From: Stieleria varia
GTDB taxonomy: Bacteria; Planctomycetota; Planctomycetia; Pirellulales; Pirellulaceae
Length of the DNA: 64,000 nucleotides
Assembly (NCBI RefSeq): GCF_038443385.1
Contig: NZ_CP151726.1
Location: forward strand, 372,001-436,000
Reading direction: 5' to 3'
The notes under the pieces: model-generated
What the model saw: the letters and a program-made list of their open reading frames with translations, nothing else
Databases searched by the model: none
What the model was told of the DNA's origin: nothing
Position numbers and translations under genes: made by a program
Part shown: positions 14,744-24,950 of the stretch, piece by piece
How the letters are laid out: each line of letters starts with the position of its first letter
Numbering within the stretch: the stretch's first letter is position 1

Positions 14744-16261
14744 CTACGCGGCCCTTCGGTTGTCCGCTTCGTCTTGCCTACCGAAGTCTTCGGGATGCTT
14801 GATCAGCTGCGTCGATGGCGACTCAACATCATCGGTTCGCCGACGAAGTTGACGCAGTTCGTTTTCCAGCTCGGCACAACGTTGTGCTTGAGCTTGTGAA
14901 TTTTGCAATGCTAGGTCTCGCGAACGTTTCAGTCCGGATGCCTGTTGCAGAAACTGAGTTGCCTGGGCCTGAAGTTGCCGTCCTTGCTCATGACACTGGT
15001 AACGGGCTCGCACCAGCTCGGATTCCATTTGATCGAAACGCCGCTGCCATTCGTCACTCAAATCGGAATCCTTGACGCGGATCGCATGCTGCAGTGATGC
15101 GATTTGATCGGCCAGTTGTGCGTTCTGACGAACGGCGAGTTGATTCTCGTTGGTCTGATGTCCCATCTCAGCATGGGAATCTTCGAGCTGGACGTTCAAA
15201 TCATTGATCAACGCATTCTTTCGTTCGATCTCAGCATTCGCATCGAGCAAGTCTGTTTCACACTGACTCAGCCGCTCGGCAAGACGATCCACCGTGGACT
15301 GCAAACGATCGCATTCGGCAGATACCGATCGCAGGGCATGTTGAGAGTTCACGTCCACGCGATTGCTTTGATCACGCGACTGCGTCAGTTGCTCGTTCAG
15401 ATGCTTGATTTGAGACTGAAGCTGTTCACGTGTTTGAGTCAGTGTTTCCACTTCGTCTTGCAGTCGCTGCAACTCGGCTTCGTTGCCGGCTTGCGTTTCA
15501 CTGAGCATGATCGTCGCTGCGGCTTCGCTCTGTTGCAATGCCGATTGCAGTTGACGGTTGGCGGCTCGTTGTTCGCCGAGCAACTCGTGTGTCTTTTGCA
15601 GTTCCGCACGGACTTCGTTCAGTTCTTCGGAGTGGTCCTGCGTTGGTTTCGCGAAGTCGTCCAAACGGCTTTGCATCAAGTCCATCTGCAGCAGATGGTT
15701 CTCACGTTCAGTCTCCAGAGAGTTGTTTCGCGTCAGGGCTTCGTCGAGTTCGCCCTGGAGCACCGCGATTTGGTGAGTTTGATGGTGGACTACGCTCTGC
15801 AAGTCCGAGTGGACCATGGCCAGTTCATCGCAGCGATGATCCAAATCGGCTGCGATCAATTCGCTGGTTTCGTGATCGACACGTAAGATGCGGACGAGTG
15901 CAGTGAGTTGGGCGTTGGTCACCGCGAGCCGATCTGCGGCGGCCGTCTTCTCTCGCGCGGTCGCTTCTGCGGCTTCGCATCGAGGTGTTAATCCTTGCAA
16001 TTCTGCCTGCAACCGCTGGACTCGCAAATTCAGTTCGCGGTTCTGAACGACCAGTGTTTGGTAGGAGTGTTCAAAGGCGGCAATTGTTGTGTGCAACTGT
16101 TCCGTCTCGCGTGCGAAACGATGCTCCGCTTCGGCGAGTCGCACGTTGGCGGCGTGCGCCGCCTGATACGCTTCCTCCAATTGCCACGGAGCGACGGGGC
16201 GCTGGTGGTAGGAGTGCGAGGCGTCAACGTAACCGCTTGGTTGATTCCATTGAGGATGCAT
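14744..16261 (-). CDS. Long coiled-coil protein
   Basis: A 505-residue protein that is almost entirely predicted coiled coil (residues ~25-480), rich in Gln, Glu, Leu and Ala with many heptads such as LQSQIKHLNEQLTQSRDQ. No signal peptide or membrane helix. The N-terminus (HPQWNQPSGYVDASHSYHQ) and C-terminus (DVESPSTQLIKHPEDFGRQ) are not helical. It resembles filament-forming or scaffold proteins, but no specific function can be given. It is transcribed towards the RAYT element; metG lies upstream on the same strand with ~107 bp between. Confidence 0.8.
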   Translation of the reverse strand: MHPQWNQPSGYVDASHSYHQRPVAPWQLEEAYQAAHAANVRLAEAEHRFARETEQLHTTIAAFEHSYQTLVVQNRELNLRVQRLQAELQGLTPRCEAAEATAREKTAAADRLAVTNAQLTALVRILRVDHETSELIAADLDHRCDELAMVHSDLQSVVHHQTHQIAVLQGELDEALTRNNSLETERENHLLQMDLMQSRLDDFAKPTQDHSEELNEVRAELQKTHELLGEQRAANRQLQSALQQSEAAATIMLSETQAGNEAELQRLQDEVETLTQTREQLQSQIKHLNEQLTQSRDQSNRVDVNSQHALRSVSAECDRLQSTVDRLAERLSQCETDLLDANAEIERKNALINDLNVQLEDSHAEMGHQTNENQLAVRQNAQLADQIASLQHAIRVKDSDLSDEWQRRFDQMESELVRARYQCHEQGRQLQAQATQFLQQASGLKRSRDLALQNSQAQAQRCAELENELRQLRRRTDDVESPSTQLIKHPEDFGRQDEADNRRAA

Positions 16262-16368
16262 GACGAGTGCCCGTCCCTAGGTCGATCGCAAAATAACCCT
16301 CGCGAATGAGGGTTCTTGGCGATGGAAATAGTGAAAAGCACTCGTCAGCGAAAGACCAAACCGAAAAA

Positions 16369-18408
16369 TCAGTGGACGCGTTGACCCGGCTGGGCACCTT
16401 CGTCAACGCCCAACACAAAGACTTCCGCGCCCCCTGGGCCGGCGGCCGTGACCATGCCTTCGCTCAACCCGAACCGCATTTTTCGCGGTTGCAGGTTGGC
16501 GACCATGACGACCAAGCGACCGATCAACTGCTCGGGGTCGTAGGCGGCCTTGATGCCAGCAAATACCTGACGGCGTTCTTCACCACCCAGGCTGAGCGTC
16601 AATTTCAGCAACTTGTTGGCTTCAGGCACATGTTCGGCGGCAACCACGCGGGCGACTCGCAAGTCGACTTTGGCGAAATCATCGATCGTGATTTCCTCGG
16701 ACAAGGGTTCGTCCTTGAGCGGTTGATCGCTGTCGTTGAACGTGGGCAGGTTATCGGCCGCAGCTTGGGCGTCGGCTTCCGCTTTGCTTTCATCAATCAT
16801 CTTTTGCAAGTCCTCAGGTTGGATACGTTCCATCATTCGTTCAAATTTCGCCACCGGGATACCCAGCAGCGGCGTTTGGCTTTGTTGCCAGGAGGTGAAT
16901 TTTTCGCCCAACAAGGCTTCGCACTTGGCGGCCAACGATGGCAGCACGGGTGCGAGGTAGATCGTCAATTGGCGAAACAGGTTCAGCGCGACGGTGCAAA
17001 CGTCGCGAAGTTCGTCCTGACGATCGGGATCCTTTTTCATCTCCCACGGTTTGGCGTGTTCGACGTAGGGATTGGCAGCGTCGGCCAATTCCATGATCAA
17101 CCGCATCGCGCGGCTGTAGTCGCATGCCTCGTATGCCTCCGCGATCGCGTCGCCTGCTGCTGCCGCGGCGGCGAACAAGCCGCCGTCGTCTGGGTAGGTT
17201 TCCGCGAGTCCGGTGCCCTGTGCGAATTTGCCGACACGGCTGGCCAAGTTAACGACTTTGCCGACCAAGTCGCTGTTGACCTTGTCGGTGAATTCTTCGA
17301 TCGCCAAGTCGAGATCCTCAACACGCGGGACCAACTTGGTCGCAAAGAAGTATCGCAGGTATTCCGGTTTGGCGTATTTCAAGAAAGTCTCGGCGGTGAT
17401 CAGCGTGCCGGTCGACTTGGACATCTTTTCGCCGTTGACGTTCAAGAATCCGTGGATATGGACCTTCGTCGGCAAGCTGAATCCGGCGGTCTTGAGCATG
17501 CCTGGCCAGAACAGCGTGTGAAAGTACGTGATGTCCTTGCCAATGAAATGGTGGACTTCGCACTGGTCGCTATTCCACCAGTCGCTGAGCTGTTCACCGT
17601 TGGCGTCGCACCACTGTTTCGTGCTGGCGATGTAGCCGATCGGCGCGTCGAACCAGACGTACCAGTAGTTGCCCGGCGAATCGGGGATTTCGAAACCGAA
17701 ATACGGTCCGGGACGGCTGATGTCCCAATCACGCAGTTTGTCCGCCAGAAAATAGCCCTTGAGGTAGTTGGCGGTTTCTTTTTGCAAGGCACCGCTGGAC
17801 TCGATCCATTCGTCGAGGAAGGCGTGCAGTTTTTCCAGTTCGACGAACAGGTGGACGGCTTCGCGGATCTCGGGTGTCGCTCCGCTGAGCGTGCTCTTGG
17901 GATCGATCAGCTCTGTCGGACTGTACGTTGCGCCGCAGACGCAGTTGTCGCCGGGTTGGTCGGGGCGTCCGCAGGTCGGACAGGTGCCTCGCACGAAACG
18001 GTCGGCCAAGAATGTCTTGGCCTCGGGGTCGTACAGTTGCTCGATCGAGCGTTCGGCGATCAAATCGGCCTCCCGCAACGCTTTCCAGAATTGCGTGCAC
18101 ACCTCCCGGTTGGCTTCGCTATTGGTGCTGCCGTAGTGGTCAAACTCGATGCCGAAACCGGCAAAATCCCGCTGGTGCTGCTGGCTCATCGACGCGATCA
18201 AGTCTTCTTCGCTGCGGCCTTCTTTGCGGGCTCGGATCATGATCGCCGTGCCGTGCGTGTCGTCGGCACAGACGTAGACGCATCGGTTGCCGATCAGTTT
18301 CTGAAATCGCACCCAGATGTCGGTCTGGATGTACTCCACCAAATGGCCGATGTGGATCGGTCCGTTGGCGTAGGGCAAGGCGCTGGTGACCAGGAGGCGT
18401 CGATTCAT
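16369..18408 (-). CDS. metG: Methionyl-tRNA synthetase
   Basis: A 679-residue class I aminoacyl-tRNA synthetase that charges tRNA-Met in the cytoplasm. Seen: the HIGH motif in [14 protein letters not shown] (residues ~12-25), a zinc knuckle CPTCG...CVCG (~145-165), and the KMSKS motif in [10 protein letters not shown] (~335). The C-terminal ~110 residues ([14 protein letters not shown] ... [10 protein letters not shown]) are the EMAP/tRNA-binding domain that makes MetG dimers. The ATG at 18,408 ([17 protein letters not shown]) is chosen; the frame is open further upstream but without homology-like sequence. Confidence 0.97.
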   Translation of the reverse strand: MNRRLLVTSALPYANGPIHIGHLVEYIQTDIWVRFQKLIGNRCVYVCADDTHGTAIMIRARKEGRSEEDLIASMSQQHQRDFAGFGIEFDHYGSTNSEANREVCTQFWKALREADLIAERSIEQLYDPEAKTFLADRFVRGTCPTCGRPDQPGDNCVCGATYSPTELIDPKSTLSGATPEIREAVHLFVELEKLHAFLDEWIESSGALQKETANYLKGYFLADKLRDWDISRPGPYFGFEIPDSPGNYWYVWFDAPIGYIASTKQWCDANGEQLSDWWNSDQCEVHHFIGKDITYFHTLFWPGMLKTAGFSLPTKVHIHGFLNVNGEKMSKSTGTLITAETFLKYAKPEYLRYFFATKLVPRVEDLDLAIEEFTDKVNSDLVGKVVNLASRVGKFAQGTGLAETYPDDGGLFAAAAAAGDAIAEAYEACDYSRAMRLIMELADAANPYVEHAKPWEMKKDPDRQDELRDVCTVALNLFRQLTIYLAPVLPSLAAKCEALLGEKFTSWQQSQTPLLGIPVAKFERMMERIQPEDLQKMIDESKAEADAQAAADNLPTFNDSDQPLKDEPLSEEITIDDFAKVDLRVARVVAAEHVPEANKLLKLTLSLGGEERRQVFAGIKAAYDPEQLIGRLVVMVANLQPRKMRFGLSEGMVTAAGPGGAEVFVLGVDEGAQPGQRVH

Positions 18409-18729
18409 GTTCGTGCTAGGTTCCAAGGAATGTCGTTGCGTTGGGCGGATTGTAGTGCTTTGTCCCGATTGAAACATAGGGTTGAGGGTTTGATGCGAAT
18501 CAAGATCGACGGGCCGTGAAACGCGAAAAACGCCGTGAAACTCAAAAAGAGGCAGTTTCACGCGATTGCTTTGCCATTCGATCTTGCCACCGAAAAGGTC
18601 GTCGTCGAGGATCGTCAGCGAGCCCGTTAGGAAATGGGCTCACCCGAAACGGGCCACTCATTGCGGCGACAAGGGAATGTCGTCCAGAGCGACCCTGCGA
18701 ACGACGACTCAGTCCACGGAGGGACGCAA

Positions 18730-20205
18730 ATGAACGCGCTCAAGTTCACGCAGGCAGCGGTATCGGGCAGCTCAACCGCCCAAAAAGTGTTCCGCGTCGG
18801 CATGGCTCACGTTGCCACCGCCGCGGTCGCCTTGCTGGCAATGTTGACCACTTTGCTGAGTTCGCAGACCGCCGAGGCCCAAATCGCCGGTGCCGTGCTG
18901 GTCGAGTTCTCCGCCGATCAGTGTCTCAGTTGCCGCGCGATGGAGCCTGTCATCGCCCAATTGGAGAACAGCGGGGTGCCCGTTCGCCGCATCAACGTGG
19001 CTCAGGAGCCCGACGTGGCGCGTCGCTACAGCATCGCTCAAACACCAACCTTCGTCGTGATCTCCGGCGGACGCGAAATCGCTCGCTTGGTCGGTCCGCA
19101 ATCATTGCCCCAGTTACAGAACGCACTGCGGACCAGCACTCGCGGACCACTGGTTCAGACCAATTCCACGATCGCCCAGCCGCCCCAGACCCGTTTGGTC
19201 GCGTCGGGCTCTGCCGCAGCGCCGACTCAACTGGTCAACGAAACCGCAAATACGTCGCTGTCGCCCGCCGGCAATTTCCCCGCCAGTGAACCGATGCCAT
19301 CGGTGTCGATCGCTCAGGCGGTCCAAGTCGCCCAAGCAGCAACGGTTCGGTTGAAGGTGCACGACGGACGCGGTTACGGCGCTGGAACGGGAACGATCAT
19401 CGACACCCATGGCGAAGAAGCCTTGGTGATGACATGCGGTCACCTGTTTCGTGAAACAAAGGGGCAGGGAAAGATTGATGTCGAGCTGTTCGTCGGCGGC
19501 CAAGTCAAAACGGTCCCTGGAACGGTCGTCGACTATGACTCGGAGAATCGAGACATCGCTTTGGTCGCCATCCGTCCTGGCTTCGCCGTCCAATCGGTGA
19601 AGGTCATCGGGGCGGGCGAAGTTCCTCAAACCGGACAGTCCGTATTCAGCTTTGGTTGTGATCACGGCGACGATCCGTCGCGTCGCGACACACGCATCAT
19701 CGCGGTGGACAAGTACAATCAAGAGGTCGGTGCAAGCAATCTCGAGATCGCGGGCGCTCCGGTCGACGGACGCAGTGGTGGCGGTTTGTTTGATGCGGCA
19801 GGTCGTTTGATCGGTGTCTGCAACGCCGCTGACTACAAAAGTGACACCGGGTTCTACACGGGACCGGGCAGCATCCACTGGCAACTCGATCGCATCAATC
19901 TGTCCCATCTGTATCAAGGCCAACCGTCCGCCGCCGGAGTGAACCCGGCGATGGTCGCGGCCAATAACGCTCAGCAACCGCCGCCCGCGTTGGCGATGGC
20001 ACCGACGACACCCATGGCCGGTGCTGTTCAACCGCGGGCGTCAATGGATCCAAGCATCATGCGAGCATCGGCGACCGCACCGATTGGCAGCCGCGAAGTC
20101 ATCGTGATCGTGCGTGACCCCAATCACCCCGAAGACAGCCAGGTGATGACGATCCGCCAACCAACAGCTGAGTTGATGCACATGCTGCAAAGCCACGCAC
20201 GATGA
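18730..20205 (+). CDS. Exported thioredoxin-like / trypsin-like protease fusion
   Basis: A 491-residue protein with a signal or anchor (VGMAHVATAAVALLAMLTTLL, ~23-43), a thioredoxin-fold domain (~50-130) with CLSC as the redox motif (C65, C68), then a linker and a trypsin-like domain (~195-395). In the latter MTCGHLF (His), DSENRDIALV (Asp) and GRSGGGLF (Ser) form the expected triad. The C-terminal ~100 residues are Ala/Pro-rich. The start follows a GGAGGG Shine-Dalgarno at 18,719-18,724. Likely an envelope protein that tests or shapes secreted proteins; the substrate is unknown. The fusion is unusual outside planctomycetes. Confidence 0.85.
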   Translation: MNALKFTQAAVSGSSTAQKVFRVGMAHVATAAVALLAMLTTLLSSQTAEAQIAGAVLVEFSADQCLSCRAMEPVIAQLENSGVPVRRINVAQEPDVARRYSIAQTPTFVVISGGREIARLVGPQSLPQLQNALRTSTRGPLVQTNSTIAQPPQTRLVASGSAAAPTQLVNETANTSLSPAGNFPASEPMPSVSIAQAVQVAQAATVRLKVHDGRGYGAGTGTIIDTHGEEALVMTCGHLFRETKGQGKIDVELFVGGQVKTVPGTVVDYDSENRDIALVAIRPGFAVQSVKVIGAGEVPQTGQSVFSFGCDHGDDPSRRDTRIIAVDKYNQEVGASNLEIAGAPVDGRSGGGLFDAAGRLIGVCNAADYKSDTGFYTGPGSIHWQLDRINLSHLYQGQPSAAGVNPAMVAANNAQQPPPALAMAPTTPMAGAVQPRASMDPSIMRASATAPIGSREVIVIVRDPNHPEDSQVMTIRQPTAELMHMLQSHAR

Positions 20206-20348
20206 ATGTCGCCGGCTCTGCCCGATCGATAGCGTGCCCCGACGTCCGTCTGGCAAGTGCCCAACTGTCGCTCATCCATTCTGGCGTGGATAGTGTACCG
20301 AAACGGGCACGCGATCAAAGTGGAGCGTCGAACCACCGTGCTTGACGC

Positions 20349-20760
20349 CTAGCCTCGCGAACGCAGGCGATTCTGCAGTGATGCCAGAAGCGATTTCAAC
20401 GTCTGCTCGGTCATCGTCGTGAGTTCCTGCGTCGACTGTTCTGATTCATTCAAAATCCCCTGGAGTGTTTGAATCTTTCCAACCAGAACACCACGAGCCT
20501 CTCCGCGAGCCTCTCCACGGGCCTCTCCACGGGCCTCACCACGAGCCTCTGCAGCTTCCAGACGTGATTGCTCGTCCCGCTGGAGTTTCAATCTCGCTTC
20601 GTAAAGGTCTCGATCATCTGGTGTTCGCGAAATCATCTCAAGGACTCTTGCGGCTTCGGTAAAAACGGGGTCGACCAGACAGGATGTCAATTCCGCGATC
20701 GATAGATATGCCGCTCGCCGGAAAAAATGCACCCATTGCTCAAGTGGATCGTGATCTCGG
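20349..20760 (-). pseudogene. 5'-truncated Rpn/PD-(D/E)XK transposase-like nuclease
   Basis: The reading DPLEQWVHFFRRAAYLS ... FTEAARVLEMISRTPDD matches the middle and C-terminal part of Rpn-family proteins (recombination-promoting nuclease). The N-terminal nuclease core with its PD-(D/E)XK residues is missing upstream, so this is a remnant. The C-terminal region contains the RGEA repeat encoded by a 12-bp tandem array, typical of this family, and ends in a short coiled coil. Confidence 0.75.
20491..20550 (-). repeat. 12-bp minisatellite inside Rpn remnant
   Basis: Five units of about CCACGAGCCTCT in tandem (unit variants differ at one or two bases), read on the minus strand as repeated Arg-Gly-Glu-Ala. 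The unit length is a multiple of three, so copy-number change keeps the frame. Confidence 0.85.
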
Positions 20761-20769
20761 GATGATCTT

Positions 20770-21476
20770 GGCTACCGTCGGAATCCACGATGACTCCTCG
20801 CTTTGCTCGCTGGGGTCAGCGTCTCGGGGACGCACGGTAAACAATTGTCGCTCGACTTTCCAAGTCGATAGCGTTCTCCGCTGTACGTTGTCGACTCGGG
20901 GAACGTGAAAAGTATTGTTGCTGCATATGACCGTGAAGCGGTCACAGACGGTAGTCGGCGATAGAGCGCAGCGATCATCGCCGGTTCATTCTTCACGTTC
21001 CCAGCAATCCCCTCAGTCGCGGATGCGACGACAGCATACAGCCTGGGGCGCGAGCCCCAGGTGAACACCGCCCGACGCCGCCAACAAGCCGCGGAGCGGC
21101 GACAGATTGCATCCGGACCACCGCGTGCTGTGGGCTACGCCAAACGTTTTTTGCTGTCGCTGCTCCGCAGCTTCTGGGCGGACTCGCTTGCAGAAACATG
21201 GGGTTGGCACCCCATGCTGTATGCTGTCGCTGCTCCGCAGCTATCGGAGCTAACCCGGCGTGCGCTGGCTTCGCCGCGACCCCAGGCTATGTTGTTGACC
21301 ACTTCGTGGTCGGTTTGGAGAATAAGTGTCCTCTCCCGTTGCCAAAATCACGCGAAGCGATGATTGCTAAGTGGATTTCGCGACACTTATTTTCCGCACG
21401 TCCCGAGAGTCGAACGACAATCCGCAAGCGGTAACTTATTAATCGCACGTCCCGGAGAGACGCTGCTACGTGTGGT
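20770..21476. other. Gene-free repeat-rich stretch
   Basis: About 700 bp between the Rpn remnant and the S46 peptidase gene. It holds a hairpin CCTGGGGC/GCCCCAGG at 21,042-21,061, a hairpin ATGGGGT/ACCCCAT at 21,198-21,215, the inverted pair GACAGCATACAGC (21,030-21,042) and GCTGTATGCTGTC (21,216-21,228), and a GTAGC-type REP (reverse) at 21,448-21,469. The bracketed ~200 bp may be a small mobile unit. No coding sequence is supported. Confidence 0.55.
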
Positions 21477-23522
21477 TTACTTGCCGATTGAATCGGCGAG
21501 TTTTTCGGCGTGGTAGATGCTTCGCAGGGCTTCCAGGATTCCCACTCCAGAGACGCTCACCGAACGGGCTTGCTGGTCCGTGTAGAGATAGTCGCTGGTC
21601 AAGCTCTGGATGTTGCCATCGAAAATCAATCCGACCAGCTCACCGGCTCGATTGACCACCGGCGAACCGCTGTTGCCGCCGATGATGTCTGCGGTGCAAA
21701 CAAAGTTCAATTGGGTCTCCAGATTGAGTGAATCCTTGGCCTTCATGAAGGACTCGGGCAAATCGAAATCGGTTTGACCCTTATGAGCTTCCGCATGAGC
21801 AAACGCGCCGGCGAAATCGGTTGCCGGTGGAATGTGCTCTCCGTCTTGCTCGTAGGATTTCACCACACCGAACGCCAGTCGCAGCGTGAACGTCGCGTCG
21901 GGATAGCCGCTGGTGCCTTCGATCGCGGTCTTGGCCTGCATGATCTTGGCGTACGCTTGGCGTTCCCGCTCGTCCAACTCTTCGTTGATCGCACGGATCT
22001 CGCGATACTCGGGCTCCAGCAATTTGGCCAACGCGATCATCGTGTCGGTCGACTGATCGATCGTGGATTGATCGCCATCAAGATAGGGCTGGCGGTTGGC
22101 TGCGACATCCAGGTTGGTGCCTTCGATCAGTTCGGCCGCACGCATTCGCGGGCTCCTGCCGTCGAGGATCTTACGAACCAGTTCGTCGTCTCCGCCTCGC
22201 AACTCGGTCAAACGGGCCAGTTCATCAGCCAGCTTGACGCGTTCCAAGTCGCGGTACACGGGGGCTTCGCTGGTCAGCTCTTGCAGCAACGATTCACGAC
22301 CAGCTTCGTTGAACTCACGCAAACGATCACCGTCCGGCTTGGCGTCTTCTGCAGCTCGCAGCACCAGGGTGAGTGCGAGGTCGAAAAGATGGCTACGCAA
22401 GCTGACGGTGCGACGCAGCATCTTGGCCTTTTCCGTTTGAACCGCCGCGATCTCCTGCCAAGCCGCAGCGGCATCTGCTTCGTCGCTCGCTTTGATCTTT
22501 GCCAACAACTCGGCTTCGCTCTCGCGCTTCATTGCCAGGGTGGCGGGGTTTTGCAATCCGCCCAGCATGCCCGTGTAGGCTTTGCGCGAGTTTTGCACGC
22601 CGAACAATTCGTCACGCGCCCGACGAGTGGCTTCCGCACCATCGAGTCCGAACTGCTGCAACATGATCTCCTTGCGACGCAGGTAATCCAGCACGTAGGG
22701 CAAGCGATCGTCACGCAAATACTTCAGGGCGGCGGCGGTGTAAATCCGTTGAGTGCGACCGGGGTTGCCGCTGACGAAAACCAAGTCTCCTTCGGCAACC
22801 GGTTTGTCGCTCCAGCGGAGGAAGTTCGTCAGTTGGGCTGGTTTGCCGTTTTCGTAGACTCGCATGATCGTGGCGTCCATGCAGTAACGTGGATATTCAA
22901 AATTGTCCGCGTCACCGCCAAAGAATGCAGCGGCGGTTTCGGGAGCCCAGACCAGTCGCACGTCGGTGTATTTCTTGTAACGGTACAGGTGATACTTGGC
23001 TCCGCCAAAGAGCGTCACCACATCACTTCGCAAATCGGTTTTCTCAAGCGATTCGGCTTCGATGGACGCGATCACCGCGCGTCGTTGCTTGGCCGCATCG
23101 GTCGCGGATGCATCCGCCGCGACCGACGCGTTGACCCGATCCGTGACGTCTTCGATGGAAACAAGTTGATTGAGCTCCAAGTCCGGCGCGGCCAACTCTT
23201 CGTCGAGCGATTTGGCCAAATAGCCATCATCGATCAGATTTCGCTCCGGCGTGCTTAATTTGTGCAAGGTGTCACTGGCAACATGGTGATTGGTCAACAC
23301 GAGGCCGTCGCTAGAAATGAACGATCCCGACCCGCCGCTGTTGAATCGTACGGACGAGAGTCGCAGGTGATCGGCCCACTCGGTGGTGGGCTCGAATCCA
23401 TGCCGTGACTTGAGCAACTCCGTCGGCAAGTCGTTGAACAGATACATGCCTTCGTCGCCCCGGCAAAGCACGGGGGTGACCAGTAACGCACAGAAAACAA
23501 TCAGGCGATGGAAGCAATTCAT
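21477..23522 (-). CDS. S46 family dipeptidyl-peptidase (DPP7/DPP11-like)
   Basis: A 681-residue exported serine peptidase that removes dipeptides from peptide N-termini. Signal peptide MNCFHRLIVFCALLVTPVLC (1-20). The trypsin-like half has TNHHVA (catalytic His, residues ~77-82) and the other half the nucleophile in IIGGNSGSPVVN near residue 590; the helical lid domain lies between. In the family a Gly/Asn/Asp position after the Ser decides between hydrophobic and acidic substrates; I do not assign it. ATG 23,522 is chosen as the frame continues upstream without a signal peptide. Family length ~700 residues fits. Confidence 0.9.
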   Translation of the reverse strand: MNCFHRLIVFCALLVTPVLCRGDEGMYLFNDLPTELLKSRHGFEPTTEWADHLRLSSVRFNSGGSGSFISSDGLVLTNHHVASDTLHKLSTPERNLIDDGYLAKSLDEELAAPDLELNQLVSIEDVTDRVNASVAADASATDAAKQRRAVIASIEAESLEKTDLRSDVVTLFGGAKYHLYRYKKYTDVRLVWAPETAAAFFGGDADNFEYPRYCMDATIMRVYENGKPAQLTNFLRWSDKPVAEGDLVFVSGNPGRTQRIYTAAALKYLRDDRLPYVLDYLRRKEIMLQQFGLDGAEATRRARDELFGVQNSRKAYTGMLGGLQNPATLAMKRESEAELLAKIKASDEADAAAAWQEIAAVQTEKAKMLRRTVSLRSHLFDLALTLVLRAAEDAKPDGDRLREFNEAGRESLLQELTSEAPVYRDLERVKLADELARLTELRGGDDELVRKILDGRSPRMRAAELIEGTNLDVAANRQPYLDGDQSTIDQSTDTMIALAKLLEPEYREIRAINEELDERERQAYAKIMQAKTAIEGTSGYPDATFTLRLAFGVVKSYEQDGEHIPPATDFAGAFAHAEAHKGQTDFDLPESFMKAKDSLNLETQLNFVCTADIIGGNSGSPVVNRAGELVGLIFDGNIQSLTSDYLYTDQQARSVSVSGVGILEALRSIYHAEKLADSIGK

Positions 23523-23648
23523 GGTGATGAAAAACGGGGTTTTGGGTGTTTGGAATGTCGTGGAAACCACACCGTTAGCATAACGATTTGCGTTCAAATC
23601 GGGTGCAGTGTGAAGGAACGCAATCCCTGGAACGCTAGCATTCAGCAT

Positions 23649-23705
23649 GTGGGGCAGGTTTGTAACCTGCCAATTGGAGGACAGCAGGTTGAAAACCTGC
23701 TCCAC
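23649..23705. repeat. Inverted pair of GTGG-type REP hairpins
   Basis: GTGG (23,649-23,652) is followed by a hairpin GGCAGGTT/AACCTGCC to 23,671. Thirteen bases later a second hairpin GCAGGTT/AACCTGC (23,684-23,700) is followed by TCCAC, the complement of GTGG. This head-to-tail arrangement with the GTGG foot is that of a REP pair (BIME). It lies between two divergently transcribed genes; otherwise the 23,523-23,843 gap shows nothing. Confidence 0.75.
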
Positions 23706-23843
23706 AGAATGATAGGGGAAGAAAACGGCACCTCTTTTCGACTCGCGGCGAAGCGATCTGGCGATCCGGGACGTGCAGCCGGTAAAGTGAGGCTCTGATT
23801 TCACGTCAGCGTGACCCCCACTGCACTGCGAAGGATCGCTGTG

Positions 23844-24887
23844 ATGACCAGCCAAACTCCTCATCGGATACTGATTTCGCGAATGAGCGCCATCGGCGAC
23901 GCGATTTTGACGCTGCCTGTTGCCTGCGCGCTTCGCCAAGCGTTCCCGGACGCCTACTTGGCCTGGGTGGTTGAAAAGAAGGCGGCACCAATGGTGAGAA
24001 ATCACCGGGCACTTGATGAAGTCGTCGTGCTGGAACGTGGCTGGTTCACTTCGCCCAAAGCCATCCGTCAAACCCGCAATCAGCTGCGTGCGTTGCAGTG
24101 CGACATCGCCATCGATTGCCAAGGCATGACGAAATCTGCGTTGGCGTGCCGTCTGTCGGGAGCAAGCCGGCGGATCGGCTACAAAGGCAAGCACGCGCGT
24201 GAGCTGAGTCGGTGGATGAACAACGAGACCGTTAACCCGGTCTTCAGTCATCTGACCGACCGTTCACTGGAGTTGCTGACACGACTGGGGATCAATACGC
24301 CTCAAGTACAGTGGGATTTGCCGATTCCGGATACGGCACGAATGTGGGCTCATCGATACCGCCGAACCATCGCCAGCGATCGTTTGGCGATCCTGAATCC
24401 TGGTGCGACGTGGCATTCCAAACGATGGGAGCCAGAACGATTCGGACAAACGGCACGCTACTTGGCCGATCGTTATGGGTACGCATCCGTTGCGATCTGG
24501 GGCAATGACCTGGACCGCGAGATGGCCGAGACGATCGTCGCGACTTCGGGCGGTGCGACCGTGTTGGCACCCGATACCGACTTGCATCATCTGGCGGCAT
24601 TGATTTCGACATCGAATCTGTTCATCAGTGGTGACACAGGACCGTTGCACATGGCGGTTGCAGTGGGAGCATCAACCATCGGGTTGTACGGGGCAACGCG
24701 TCCCGGTGATTGCGGACCGTACGGGCAAGTCGCTCTGCAAAAGGCGTACGAGTCGGGCTCGGCCAAACAACGACGCCGGGCCGACAACACGGCGATGAAA
24801 GCCATCCAGGTCGAGGATGTGTGCGAAGTCGTCGATCAATGGCACGCCAAGACGCTGGGCCAATTTCCTGTCGCCAAAGCGGCGTGA
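23844..24887 (+). CDS. Glycosyltransferase family 9 (heptosyltransferase-like)
   Basis: A 347-residue GT-B fold transferase of the ADP-heptose:LPS heptosyltransferase type. Seen: the N-terminal RILISRMSAIGDAILTLPVACAL with the conserved IGD motif, a central AILNPGATWHSKRWEPERF (nucleotide-binding side), and the C-terminal FISGDTGPLHMAVAVGASTIGLYGAT, the family signature with a conserved Asp-Thr-Gly-Pro. It probably adds a sugar to the lipopolysaccharide core at the inner membrane. ATG 23,844 has an AAGGA element at 23,831; the upstream start is less likely. Confidence 0.92.
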   Translation: MTSQTPHRILISRMSAIGDAILTLPVACALRQAFPDAYLAWVVEKKAAPMVRNHRALDEVVVLERGWFTSPKAIRQTRNQLRALQCDIAIDCQGMTKSALACRLSGASRRIGYKGKHARELSRWMNNETVNPVFSHLTDRSLELLTRLGINTPQVQWDLPIPDTARMWAHRYRRTIASDRLAILNPGATWHSKRWEPERFGQTARYLADRYGYASVAIWGNDLDREMAETIVATSGGATVLAPDTDLHHLAALISTSNLFISGDTGPLHMAVAVGASTIGLYGATRPGDCGPYGQVALQKAYESGSAKQRRRADNTAMKAIQVEDVCEVVDQWHAKTLGQFPVAKAA

Positions 24888-24900
24888 ATTTGAAAAACAC

Positions 24901-24948
24901 GTAGCCGCGTCTCTCCGAGACGCGAAATTACGAGTCTCGGAGAGACTC
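24901..24948. repeat. Inverted pair of GTAG-type REP hairpins
   Basis: GTAG followed by hairpin GCGTCTC-TCC-GAGACGC (24,901-24,923), then hairpin GAGTCTC/GAGACTC (24,932-24,948) followed by GCCTAG. It fills the gap between two convergent genes and could also terminate transcription from both sides. Confidence 0.7.
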
Positions 24949-24950
24949 GC

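Noticed and set aside
16306-18519. A 737-codon open frame on the + strand
   Set aside because: Antisense of metG; long antisense frames are common at this G+C content.
21774-23258. A 494-codon open frame on the + strand
   Set aside because: It lies wholly opposite the S46 peptidase gene, whose motifs and signal peptide are clear; the + strand translation has no recognisable domain.
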